Source: Sepiola atlantica
Taxonomy: Eukaryota > Mollusca > Cephalopoda > Sepiida > Sepiolidae
Direction of reading: 5' to 3'
Assembly: GCA_963556195.1 (NCBI GenBank)
Contig: OY744523.1
Span: 77,197,445-77,261,444 of the forward strand
Length of the DNA: 64,000 nt
Made by a program: the position numbers and the translations under genes. How positions within the stretch are numbered: position 1 is the first letter of the stretch; each line of letters begins with the position of its first letter. Positions 30,308-40,229 of this stretch are shown piece by piece. The notes below the pieces were generated by a model, which was not told where the DNA came from, did no database searches, and saw only the letters and a program-made list of their open reading frames with translations.

Positions 30308-31458
30308 TTGGACCAAGACAACAATAGGGACCCCAGATCATTAACACAAGACGCGGGACATATTTTGGAATCACCGGTTGACCTCGCAATACACGTGGTC
30401 TCTATTTACAAAACACTTGTAAATAGATCTTTTATTTATGTTAATAAATGCAGTATATTTCGGAATTTTTTTTTTCTTTTAACATGTTAATATTTATTTT
30501 AAGGCAGAGAGTTCATAAATAAAACAAATAAAATATTAACATGTTTTCTTTTAAAACATGTTTTTGTGTCACTATTTACAAAACAACTCGGGTTTTTTTT
30601 CTTTTAACATGTATACGCTTTTTTAAAAATCGGCTGACTTGTAATCTGTCGTTTTGCAATAAACAAAACAATTTATCATTTTTTTTTTTACTTTTATTTA
30701 CTAAATAAAAAACAAATTTTAAACGCAATTCTATATTTCGTGTTGTGTATTTTAAGAAAAAGTGGATACTTTTTTTTCTTTTCGTAGGGAGGCGAGTAAC
30801 TAGCGAAGTTTTATTTATTTGTTTATAATTGTTGCTTACAGAAAAAAAAGGAAAAAACTTCATAAATTTTAAATTGCTTCCGTTTGGAAACTGATTTTTG
30901 AAGTCTAACTCCGCCCTCGTGGGGAGGCAAAACGAAAGATTACAAGTCAGCCGATTTTTTAAAAAGCGTATATATTTCGTTTATTTATTAAAATAACTTG
31001 CGTAATCATCCGTTTTGCCTCCTCAGGCTAGGAGCAATGTGTAGTATGGAAAAATCCTTCTAAACTGAGGTAAGATCCAGAGTGCCCCTTTTTGGGAAGC
31101 TTGATTTTTCCCTACAAAACGAAAGATTACTTAAGTACGGTGATAAATATTTCATACCCCCCCCCATTTCTGCCCTCGTGGGGAGGCAAGTAAATAGTGA
31201 CACAAAAACATGTTTTAAAAGAAAACATGTTAATATTTTATTTGTTTTATTTATGGACTCTCTGCCTTAAAATAAATATTAACATGTTAAAAGAAAAAAA
31301 AATTCCGAAATATACTGCATTTAGTAAAATAAATAAAAGATTTATTTACAAGTGTTTTGTAAATAGAGACCACGTGTATTGCGAGGTCAACCGGTGATTC
31401 CAAAATATGTCCCGCATCTTGTGTTAATGATCTGGGGTCCCTATTGTTCTCTTGATCC
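30308..31458. repeat. Long nested inverted repeat (foldback)
   Basis: The outer arms, about 30310-30580 and 31193-31456, are reverse complements over about 265 bp. Shared blocks include AATAGGGACCCCAGATCATT, ATACACGTGGTCTCTATTTA and AACATGTTTTTGTGTCAC. An inner pair, about 30606-30660 and 30926-30985, shares AATCGGCTGACTTGTAATCT with one mismatch. The loop also holds pieces of the dispersed 'GAGGGCGGAGTTAGAC' repeat (30897-30933, 31070-31195). The arms are highly similar, so this is fairly young. No transposase frame was seen; it may be a foldback transposon or two inverted copies of one repeat. Confidence 0.85.
30895..31195 (+). repeat. Dispersed 'GCCTCCCCACGAGGGC' repeat pieces in the foldback loop
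   Basis: AAGTCTAACTCCGCCCTCGT with GGGGAGGCAAAACG (30899-30930), GATCCAGAGTGCCCCTTTTT (31076-31095) and TGCCCTCGTGGGGAGGCAAG with TAAATAG (31171-31198) match the family also seen at 2085, 38355 and 47240. The order is rearranged by the inverted repeat. Confidence 0.55.
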
Positions 31459-31589
31459 CTTCTTTTTTATTATTTTTATTACCTTAATCATTCGTTCTTA
31501 AACTATCGTTCCTTCCATTTGTTTCTTTTATATTACCCTCTTAGCTTGAATTCCTTTCTTCTTTATTTAACACTTCAAAGATTTAATCT

Positions 31590-32610
31590 ACATACATACA
31601 TTTTAAAGCTTAAACATATCATCATATATATACACAGATATATACTTAGACAAAAATACAGACATATCAATATCAATATAATCTGATCTCCATATAAAAT
31701 ACACACGTGCACACAAATCTTTAGATACACAAGTACACACATAGACATATATAAAATAAAACAAGCACAAATATATACGCATATATATATACATACATAT
31801 ACATATAAACATAAAATACACATAAACACATGCACATACTTACATAGATAGATACATGCATACAAATACATACAAAAATACAAATCAACTCACACATATA
31901 TATACGTACATACATACACACTGCCGATGGATGCATCTCCTTCTTTACTGATTAATTCAGCATAATATATTATAATATATATAAATATATGTACTTCATT
32001 TATCATTATTCTAATGGTTTTCGAATTAACTCGTTATAAACACGTGTACAGACTTACGTTCATGTATATGCATCACTATAGAATGTACCTCCATCCATAC
32101 CTACTCTCATATAGACATACATGTGTAAATGCTTGTACTACTAATATTTTACTTATATTCTCACATACTGGTATACTATATATATATACATATGTATATA
32201 TAAAAGTACCTACCCACATATATGGACATGTACATACACTACATACATAACTACACACAGTGGCATAGAAATATGTCCATTAACCTACGCATACGTACAC
32301 ACGAAATAAATATAAAAATAACAATATACAACTTTTACACCCGTATAAACATACCCATACATATAAGATATTAGTCCAAGTATCCATATACATACGTACG
32401 CATAAATTTGGACCCATTTATACTTTATTTGCCTACCTTAATTCACCAAAATACACATACACGCATGTATATATATATACATACATATACATACACATAC
32501 ACGTACATATACACATACATACACACATACATACACATATACATATATACATACACACATATACATACATATACACGACTACATATGTATACATATATAT
32601 GTAACGTAAT
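31590..32610. repeat. TACA/TATA-type cryptic simple sequence, about 1 kb
   Basis: Dominated by ACATACAT, ATACACAT, CATATATA and CACAT words with only short unique interruptions. The densest part is 32450-32590. Tyr/Ile/Cys- and Thr/His-rich frames on both strands are artefacts. Confidence 0.8.
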
Positions 32611-32662
32611 AGTAGTTATTCTAATCTAAAGTTTGCTTAGATTAAAATAACTACTATTACGT
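32604..32662. repeat. 25-bp stem hairpin
   Basis: 32604-32628 and 32638-32662 are reverse complements with one mismatch, separated by a 9-base loop. The right arm overlaps the left end of the candidate TIR element at 32659. Confidence 0.85.
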
Positions 32663-33999
32663 GCAAAAATGGCCGCCGCTTGTACTGACTCTCGTTCTTA
32701 AAAGTGTCTTATATTAATTTTTCAAAGTAGTTTTCGTTTAACTTTTGATTGTGTTTTAAAGATGAAAGCATAATGTTAATATATAAAAGGAAACAAATGT
32801 ATATTTACGTGTGAAAAAAAAATTAGAATTAAAAATGTTGTCAAAACATCGAAAAACTGTTAAAACTGAAGATTTCTTCTTTAAGAATTAATGTAATATT
32901 TAATTACATTAATTCGTAAAGAATGAATAACTCATTTATTGTTACGACACATGTAAGAATTTTTTACATGTGTCATAACGATAAATTACATTGATTCTTT
33001 TAAAATAAACTAAAGGTATTTTTTATTTAAAGTGTGAAAAAGTAAATTAAAGTCAATGACTACAATAACAATATTCATTGAAAAAAAGTAAAAACATTAA
33101 TATTTATTAATAAATAAAAAGAATTAAATTTTGAAAGAAAATGTCATATTTGAATTCTATTTATAATAATTGTTTTAAACTTTTTACATGATATTTATTA
33201 ATAAAAAAAATGACAAAGCAAATACAAACTTACGTTTTATCTTTTCAAATAAATGACGATGAATTGTGGAATTGACGAACTTGTTGAATCTCTGAAAATC
33301 AAAATTTTGAGGGGAGTAGTGTGAGTGAGTGGTGGGAGGTCTAACCGCACCTGTTTATTACAGAACGTGGCTTCCATAGCGCTCCAAGTGAATCGTTAGT
33401 AGAAATTATTCAATTTTTTAAATTCTTTTTTTTCGTTATCTTCCTGAGTCTCAAATTTGTAAATTTCTGGTTTATTTTCAAGATTATAAAGAAAACTTCT
33501 TGCGCTGATGATGACACGTTCATGTATGAAAGAGAAATATAATTATGCCGCATTTTTCCCCCAAAAACTCTAATCATTAAAATCAGGTGAAATATTTTTT
33601 TTTTTCAATTATATTATTTTTTGGTGAGAATATTGATTAAACAAAAACTTAATTTTTTCTTCGAGTTATAGTGATTTTATTAACGTGGTATTTAGGGGCC
33701 TTTTTCGTAATATATACGAAATATTAAAAAAATGAATTGTTAACATCTAGAATGCTTTACTTTCATAAAAAACATTAAAAATTTCATTCATAAAAATATA
33801 ACTTTAGTAAAGGTGTATTTTGTTTTTAAAAAATAATACATTTTCACCATGATTTTTAAAAATAATGCTTTCATTATATTTCGTGATAGCTGAAAATTTT
33901 ATTAAAATTGGTTGATTTCCTGAATTTTAATTAATTTTTAAGTGAAGGGAGGGTCAAAATGTTTTTACATTTTGGGGATCGGCCATTGCTTTTGCACGT
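32659..33999. mobile_element. Candidate non-autonomous TIR element, 1.34 kb
   Basis: ACGTGCAAAAATGGCCG (32659-32675) and CGGCCATTGCTTTTGCACGT (33980-33999) are inverted copies, allowing a three-base gap. The interior is AT-rich without a transposase frame. It contains further hairpins, such as GTTACGACACATGTAA with TTACATGTGTCATAAC at 32940-32982. A target-site duplication was not identified. It could instead be two chance-related short repeats. Confidence 0.45.
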
Positions 34000-34505
34000 A
34001 CCTATTAACTGTGGTTTATTTAACCAGCTATGGACAAGATTTTTTAAATTATGTGTTGATATTACGTGACTGAAATTACTGAAATAGAGATAACCTTTTA
34101 AAAGTACTCTGAAAACTACACTAATAATAATAACAATACGTAAAATATCAATTTAAGATAATTCCTTTCACTCTAAAACCAATCACCGAATGCCTCTTTT
34201 TTTTTCATCTAAAACCTGCTAGTTGTGCAGAATTCCAACGAATATTTTCTTTGAATATTCTATCGAAGAATATTGTGTATTTTTGTTACGTATTTTATAC
34301 GCTTGTTCAAGTAGCATTTTACTGTAGATAAACATGATCACTTTTCGCAAAAAAAAACGATGATACATATCGCCTTGGCATATGTTTTAAACTAGGAACG
34401 TAACGTATTGAAATAACTTGGGCATTCTTATTTATTCTTTGCTTATGTAATTCTTGCTTTCGTTTCCCATTTCATATATACCTCTGGTTAATATGAATCA
34501 CTTGT
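34000..34505. other. Anonymous AT-rich sequence
   Basis: No feature recognised. Confidence 0.4.
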
Positions 34506-34514
34506 TGTAAATGT

Positions 34515-34600
34515 ACTTTTAGTATCTTCTTATCTTCTCCTTCTTTCCTCCCCTCCATCTTTCCTCCCCTCCTTCTTTTCCTCTTCTTCGTCTCAGCTCT
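34515..34600. repeat. Polypyrimidine tract (TTCC/CTCC)
   Basis: Nearly pure C/T over about 80 bases with a repeated CTTTCCTCCCCTCC unit. It has triplex (H-DNA) potential. Confidence 0.75.
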
Positions 34601-34835
34601 TCTATATGATAAAGTAAAGGCAGCCCGATTGTCGACTTTTTGTCATCGAGACGTTTCTGCCTACAAAATCAATATTTCATTCTGATTCGTCAATTTATTT
34701 GGTGGATCCTTGTAGCATGTTCTCAAAAGAAGAAAACGAATATAATTCCTTTCATACAATAATTGTCCCGAGTTGGAATACTTTTCGATTTAGGAATAGA
34801 AAAAAACAATGGCCAACCTAAAAAAAAATGCGTTT

Positions 34836-34837
<2 letters not shown>

Positions 34838-34911
<74 letters not shown>

Positions 34912-34926
34912 GGGGAGAGAAAGAGT
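34838..34926. repeat. (GA)n and (GAAA)n microsatellite
   Basis: About 22 GA units, then GAAAGA units. The Arg/Glu-rich frame through it is an artefact. Confidence 0.95.
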
Positions 34927-35094
34927 TGCGTAATACTTTATAACAGCAGTAGCAGCAGTGACAAAAAGTGGGAAATGGGGAAGGGGTTGCTTTTTTATGA
35001 AATAAAATAAATTAATAACTAGGCTTTTAAAATTTTAATTTTACTGTTGCTCGTCCCAAGAAAACAAACCAGGCATATTAACACTGACTAGTCA

Positions 35095-35357
35095 TGGTCT
35101 ACTATGGCGAGGCAAGATTTAGGGGAGGGGGGAACCTGTGTGAGGAGTTTGGTAGCAAGATGTTTGTTTTACATTACATTTAAGTTTCTTCATGTTTGTA
35201 CTGTCGGGAAAATATGATGCAGGAGGTTAATTGCAACGGCAAGCGGTCCGAGGAAAGAAGTTGTTAGAGTAGAACATCTTCTCGCATCTAGGGATCTCTA
35301 TCGTCAAAGTGTGGGATTGTTGAGGTAAGGCTACAGTAAGTCCATCGGAGCACATTA
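35095..35357 (-). pseudogene. LINE C-terminal remnant, third copy of the 18250 family
   Basis: At nucleotide level AAGTTTCTTCATGTTTGTAC, ACGAGGAAAGAAG-like and AGAGTAGAACATCTTCTCGC, CATCTAGGGATCTC and GTCCATCGGAGCA align in order with 18330-18545 (AAATTTCTGCATGTCGGTAC ... TTCATCGGAGCA). The coding sense is therefore the minus strand. It is more diverged than the 18250 copy and internally shortened. Confidence 0.6.
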
Positions 35358-35359
35358 TA

Positions 35360-36760
35360 AAATAAAATAATGTACTTTTTCAAAACCAATACGCAAATTA
35401 GTTAACCGTGCAACTGATATCGCTGATGCATTAGCTAATGTATATAAGCAGCACAGTAGTGTGCAAAGTTCAATTAACTTGGCTTTAATAGGGCGTTTCA
35501 ACTTTACCGCTAGTGCGAGAAAAGGTCCCGATTTTCGCATTTATTCATTTAAATATATGCGCGTATATATTGCACATACATGTCACGTCAGGTGCATTTT
35601 CTTGAATATCGTTTCTCGGCTACTTGCAGCAGTAATTTACCGATTCCATGATGCTTATTTACACATATAAGTTTAGAAAGATATTAACAAATATATTAAT
35701 TACTTATTTTGGTCATGTATTTTATTGTTTGGTTATTGATTTATTTTCAGTGTAGTCGAATGCATGTCTCTCACATTCTCTTCCTACCGACCGATCGATG
35801 TTCGCAGAATTTCACCGCCGTATAAACAGAATTGTATTGATTGCAAAAGTTAAAAGAAAGGAAATATCGAAGTCGTCGGAAAAGGTTTCTCTAATTCACT
35901 TGCAACTAATAAACAAAAGTCCGCTGAGAAACAAAGGGAAAAGATTTTTGCGGAAAGTGAATAAACAGATGAGACAAAAGCCTCTTTTGACCAACGCGTC
36001 GGGCATTAACAAGAAAACACACACGAAAGCGAGGAAACAATCACGGTGCAAAGAGGAAGGAAATGAATTAACAAAGAACAAAGAGTTTTGTAAAATAAAC
36101 TAAAACCAAGTGTTTATGAGAATTTTTAAAACGCCGATGATAACAATAGCAAATGAAAATATCGACAGCCCAAATCAAAGCAATTTGTTTGAACTGTGTC
36201 AATATTTGTTTTTTTTTGCGTCTTCTTTCTTGAGTTCATTTGATTGTTAGATCGGTTAGTTATTTGTTTGTAAACACACTCGCACGAATTAGAATTCAAC
36301 ACTGAATCTAACTGGCACTGATTTGTAGGGGTTCTCTTTTTAGGTGCGCTCTCCCCCTCAAACTACTAAAGTAAACTTGACATATGACTGTGTATCTGTG
36401 TATTCGTTAAGCTATTTTCTTTGTAGTCAATGAGAAACAATTGCTAATCGGTGTAACTAATAATTTTTTTTTTTATTTATAAGTAGATCGTCCTCAGAAT
36501 TGCCAAAGAAGGAATTCCTGTTCACGTCCCTGAACTCCCTATTGCCATTTTATTTTATAATTTTCAATGTTCAAGTTATAAAACAATAAACATCGTATTT
36601 GCAGTTTATGTGTGTCAGGTGCGAACTCAAACCTCACGATTTTATTGTATAACACTATTATTTTAATACAAAATTAATACCAGCATCAGATTTATCGTAA
36701 ATGTTTACTCCAGAAAAGTTCTTTAATTTGAGTATAGTATTGGAATTTATAACACATTCA
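35360..36760. other. Anonymous sequence with one basic open frame
   Basis: The plus frame 35798-36103 encodes 101 residues and is extremely basic (about 30 Lys/Arg), e.g. NKGKRFLRKVNKQMRQKPLL. I recognise no family. Its flanks show no clear promoter or splice signals. It could be an exon piece or chance. The rest shows nothing. Confidence 0.3.
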
Positions 36761-36769
36761 TTGATTGGT

Positions 36770-36970
36770 GAGTGATTGTCTCCCTTGTCCCTTTAAGAGT
36801 CGCATTGAAAGACCAACAGGTAACCCAATCACTGCCCCGTTAGGGGTCATGTGAGCCAGTCTATATAGACCAAAGCACACTGGGCGTCCGTCTTTTTAAT
36901 ACCAGTCAAGGATTCGTTCTCGACAATCAGTCCGGCAGGAACTGAGCCATTTCGGTAGCCTTTTATCTGC
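36770..36970 (+). promoter_or_regulatory. Promoter-like patch upstream of a repeat (possible LTR)
   Basis: GATTGGTGAG (inverted CCAAT) at 36775, AACCCAATCAC (CCAAT) at 36823 and a TATA-like TCTATATAGACC at 36861 lie in this order. A GC-richer stretch follows, running into the repeat at 36950. The layout suits an LTR or the 5' end of a transcribed repeat. No TG..CA boundaries or paired LTR were found. Confidence 0.3.
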
Positions 36971-37240
36971 CTGGCTGGGGTATACTGACCTGAGTTGTCC
37001 TAGGAGGTGCACCCTCCCAGGCCTTGATCCCCCCCTCTTTGAGGTGGAGTAAGTTTATCGCTTACTGCCTGAGGCGCCCTGACCGGGAAATGCCTACAGG
37101 GCTGCCCAGGTTATTTTTGCTAGGCCAGAGTGCTCCTTCTTTAGTGACGCTGGCTTGACTCTTCCCCCACTTCCCGACCTTGTGTCACATATTCCTGCGG
37201 TGGGAGGGAATTAAATACCTTTTCAACTATTTCATCTTAC
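36950..37240 (+). repeat. GC-richer dispersed repeat, copy 1
   Basis: Aligns with 39240-39510 over about 240 bases. Shared blocks include GGTGCACCCTCCCAGGCCTT, TGCCTGAGGCGCCCTGACCG, ACAGGGCTGCCCAGG, GGCCAGAGTGCTC and CTTCCCGACCTTGTGTCACA. Its left part (TTCGGTAGCCTTTT) is only faintly like the U2-derived head of the other copy. Non-coding. Confidence 0.75.
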
Positions 37241-38350
37241 AAACAGGACATCGGTTAACTGCTTAATGAGAGAAGCCCACGAAGGCAGTCGCTAGCAGCC
37301 AGCCCACCCCTCCTCCACTTTCCATGTTACCACCCATCTTGGACACGATTTGACTACGTCGCAACAGAAGTCCACGAAAGCAGGTCGCAGGCAATTTCTT
37401 TTACGACGAAAAAAGCCAGAATACACCGAACTCCAGTGTGCAAACTCTTACCAGAACAATGTTCCTTAGAAAAGTTCCCGCGAAAGCCCGTACTCACAAC
37501 CCTCTCATTCGGTACCTACTGTTATCTTATGTTGTATATCATTCTCTATTTCTTACCCAAGTAAAAGTGTGTAATTATATACACTGTTGACGTCTCTCCT
37601 CTCCAAAAGTTCTCGCCCCATTTCAATTTCGGTGTTTATCTTCAGAAATATTCTTACATTCTCATGTGCGAGAATTGAACTTCTCTCGGAGATAAAAATT
37701 CTCACATCAGAGATGTATTTCGCATTTCAGACAGAGAGGCATACATTTATATTATAAAGCTGGTTCTAATGTTTCGCATTATATTTTATGCAGTTGATGG
37801 ACGTTTAATTAGCGGTCCTGTGTTCTGAAAAGAAAAGAATTTACACTGAAACAATATCGCGTTTTCAATTCACGGTTTACGTAGAATGCAAAGTAAAATT
37901 CCAGTTAAAGACTACTAGCAGGAATATCCGTCCGAGGCAAGGGTTCATAATAATGTGACACAATTGGAACCTTTGATAAGTGTAAAAGAGCACAGCTTAA
38001 AATACTTGAAAGCAATCAAAAACATGTGGTTTTTGTGAAACGTGTGAAAAAAGAAAGATCACTGAACTGAACTTATGGATTCATGTTTTTATGTTGGAGC
38101 TTTATTCCCCAGAATTGAACTTTTCTGAAATAAGGGGTTTTAATGAGTGCAATATTTTCTAATCAATATAATGTTGGGTTCGTTATTATTTTAAATCTCG
38201 TTACAATCAAGGGTTCAACCATTGAACATTGCAACCGAATCAGCCCTTAAACAACTTCAATTAAATCAAAGCATCTGATACTAGACTCCATCTGTTTTGT
38301 CCTCGGTCGGTGAAGGAGAACTCGTTCTAGACTGAAGCAATTTTAATTTG
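37240..38350. other. Anonymous sequence
   Basis: Three loosely similar GAAGCCCACGAAGGC / GAAGTCCACGAAAGC / AGTTCCCGCGAAAGC words occur about 100 bases apart (37273, 37369, 37472), perhaps a decayed tandem. Nothing else recognised. Confidence 0.35.
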
Positions 38351-38354
38351 TGTC

Positions 38355-38455
38355 CCAATCCAGAGTCCTCCTTACTTGGGAACTAGATTTGTCCACATTA
38401 AAAACCGACCTTGTGTCTAATTCTGTCCTCCTGAGGAGGCAAGTGAATAAGGACT
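38355..38455 (+). repeat. Dispersed 'GAGGAGGCAAGTGAATA' repeat, best copy
   Basis: Reads AATCCAGAGTCCTCCTTACT, TTGGGAACTAGATTTGTCCA, ACCTTGTGTCTAATTCTGTC and CTCCTGAGGAGGCAAGTGAA in order. CCTCCTGAGGAGG is a perfect 13-base palindrome. It is the fullest version of the family seen also at 2085, 31070 and 47240. Confidence 0.65.
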
Positions 38456-38798
38456 TACATGAAACCAAGAACATCGACTACTACGGCGAAAACTAGGTGT
38501 AAATAGAACTAACACGACTAAAGTTATGGGTTTTTAAAATTTTGTGGAGTTAACCCTAACCCAGTGCAGGGTCTTAAAATGATCGATATTAGACTAACAC
38601 GTAAGTATTTATTCAAAGCTGTGCAATATAATTGCGGTCTTAATTCCATTAAATCAGATTTAGACAATTATAAAACGGGGCCGTGCTCACTCGGGATTCT
38701 ATACATAAAATAGATAAATATGACACTCTTATGAGAATCTCCGTCGATAAAGAATCCTTCCTACCAAATTTAAAGTCTAATAATCTAATGGTTGTTAA

Positions 38799-38821
38799 CG
38801 GACAGACAGACAGACAGACAA
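38799..38821. repeat. (GACA)n microsatellite
   Basis: Five GACA units. Confidence 0.9.
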
Positions 38822-39034
38822 TATTCGTCTTCTACAGATAAAGATTTCGAATCATTAAAGAGTTGTGTTGAATAAGTATAGAAACTGAATGTTTACATAA
38901 CAAATTAACTATGAATTAAACTTCATTTGCTTCAAAAAATTCACTTGTAATTCAACCAAACGATAGTTTCATTATTTGACACATCCCTAAAGTTCGCTTT
39001 TCATATCGTTTTAGGCTGTGCACGTACAATTCTT

Positions 39035-39165
39035 TAAAAGGTGCCTGAGTGGCCTAATAGATTCAATCGCAGAATATGGAACCGGCAATTCCGAATTCAC
39101 ATATTATCCTATCTATTGTGGATTTTTATGTATTGATAAATTTGGAAAACGTAATTGTATACAAT
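39035..39165 (+). other. Possible tRNA-like segment before the U2-derived head
   Basis: GTGCCTGAGTGGCCTAATAG resembles the A-box end of a Ser/Leu-type tRNA. ACCGGCAATTCCGAATTC is a poor B-box candidate. Weak; it could be chance. Confidence 0.2.
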
Positions 39166-39175
39166 TACAGTTTTA

Positions 39176-39212
39176 CAACCTTTTGGCTAAGATTAAAGTG
39201 TAGTATCTGTTC
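39176..39212 (+). ncRNA. U2 snRNA-derived 5' segment (fragment)
   Basis: CCTTTTGGCTAAGATTAAAG with TGTAGTATCTGTTC matches the conserved 5' region of U2 snRNA, which contains the branch-point-recognition GTAGTATC, with one or two differences. The very 5' end (ATCGCTTCTCGG) is lost and the similarity stops after about 35 bases, so this is no functional U2 gene. It is a retrotransposed or chimeric fragment fused to the repeat that follows. Confidence 0.75.
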
Positions 39213-39545
39213 CGATGGATACTGTACCCCATACTGGTATTGTCTGGTCCTTCGGGGCTTGACTTATACCGGTCAATGGGTCTGTCCTGTGCAGTTCTAT
39301 GAGGTCCACCCTCCCAGGCTTTGCCTCCCCTCTTTGGAGAGGAGTAAGTTTATTGCTTGCTGTCTGAGGCGCCCCTACAGGGGAATGCCGACGGGGCTGC
39401 CCAGGCAATTTTTAAATGGCCAGAGTGCTCACCTCTCGGGCGCTGGCTTTTCAAACCCCACTTTCCCGACCCGACCTTGGGTCACATCTTACTTGTGGGA
39501 GTAAGATAAAAACTGGCCTTGTGCCTAACTCCTGGAGAGGAGTAA
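39213..39545 (+). repeat. GC-richer dispersed repeat, copy 2, with U2-derived head
   Basis: Second copy of the repeat at 36950-37240, following the U2-like segment directly. It ends with GGCCTTGTGCCTAACTCCTG and GAGAGGAGTAAATC, linking it to the 'GAGGAGGCAAGT' family. The 142-codon plus frame (39076-39504) runs through the U2 and repeat sequence and has no recognisable domain. Confidence 0.7.
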
Positions 39546-39547
39546 AT

Positions 39548-40225
39548 CAATACTCTATATCAATGACATGCCAGATGTGATTGGTGGAAACTTGCTCCTA
39601 TTTGCAAATGATGCAAATTAGTTGCTTGTAGGAGCGAGATTAACAATCTCAAGTCTAGCTTTCAACATGTCTGGAGATGGTCCATTAAATCGGACTTCTA
39701 CCTCAATGTCAATAAATGCTGCGATATTGCAGTTGTTATCCTTCCAACTCGGCATATACTTTCAAGCCATCTGAACATTACATTCAGGCTGCAAACAAAG
39801 CAAGAGGCTGTTAGAATATGGCATATGCTTTTGCTCCATATCTAATATGTGATATCTGGCACTTGGAGATATTTCAATGACTAGCTACTCGAATGATGCA
39901 GAGACTACAAGAAGCTTAATCTTGTCTCTCTTGAGCGTTGACGTTTATACAGGGATCTTATTTTGGCCTACAATATCCTAAAAGACCATTATTAGCTACC
40001 CCAGGACCTACTATTCACTGCTGCACAAGAAATAGGTGTGTGCAGGTATTATCAGATTTCTTGATTAGGATCTCTGAACCCTGGAATGGACTTAAAATCT
40101 TTTTATGGAAATCGCTCCAGACAGGGCATAAAGCCACTTGATGTAAGGAGCTTACAAGAACGAAATATGATTATCGCAAAGACAGGAGATGCCTATTGAA
40201 AAGACTAAGGATAGAGATAGGAAGA
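39548..40225 (+). pseudogene. LINE reverse transcriptase fragment, plus strand
   Basis: Frames read LYINDMPDVIGGNLLLFAND at the start, where FANDAN stands for the usual FADDxK active site (one Asp now Asn). EINNLKSSFQHVWRWSIKSD and FYLNVNKC follow. Then come HIRYVISGTWRYF-like words and LNLVSLERXRLYRDLILAYN with ILKDH. These are the palm, thumb and C-terminal blocks of a CR1/Jockey-type polymerase. Its 5' part is absent, and it ends close to 40225 where a minus-strand LINE begins tail to tail. Confidence 0.65.
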
Positions 40226-40229
40226 AGGA

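Noticed and set aside
31590..32610. CRISPR-like array of regularly spaced repeats
   Set aside because: The repeats are simple-sequence words without unique spacers of constant length, and the genome is eukaryotic.
31560..32630. Cys/Tyr/Ile-rich and Thr/His-rich proteins on both strands
   Set aside because: Translated TACA/TATA simple sequence with no start context or motif.
34828..35010. Arg/Glu repeat protein
   Set aside because: Translated (GA)n.
35798..36103. Lys/Arg-rich 101-residue protein as a histone-like or ribosomal gene
   Set aside because: No family pattern recognised and no supporting gene signals; left as an unsupported frame.
39176..39212. Functional U2 snRNA gene
   Set aside because: Only about 35 bases match; the Sm site and 3' stem-loops are missing.
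39076..39504. 142-codon plus-strand frame, among the longest in the window
   Set aside because: It passes through a U2-derived fragment and a non-coding dispersed repeat that lacks this frame in its other copy at 36950.
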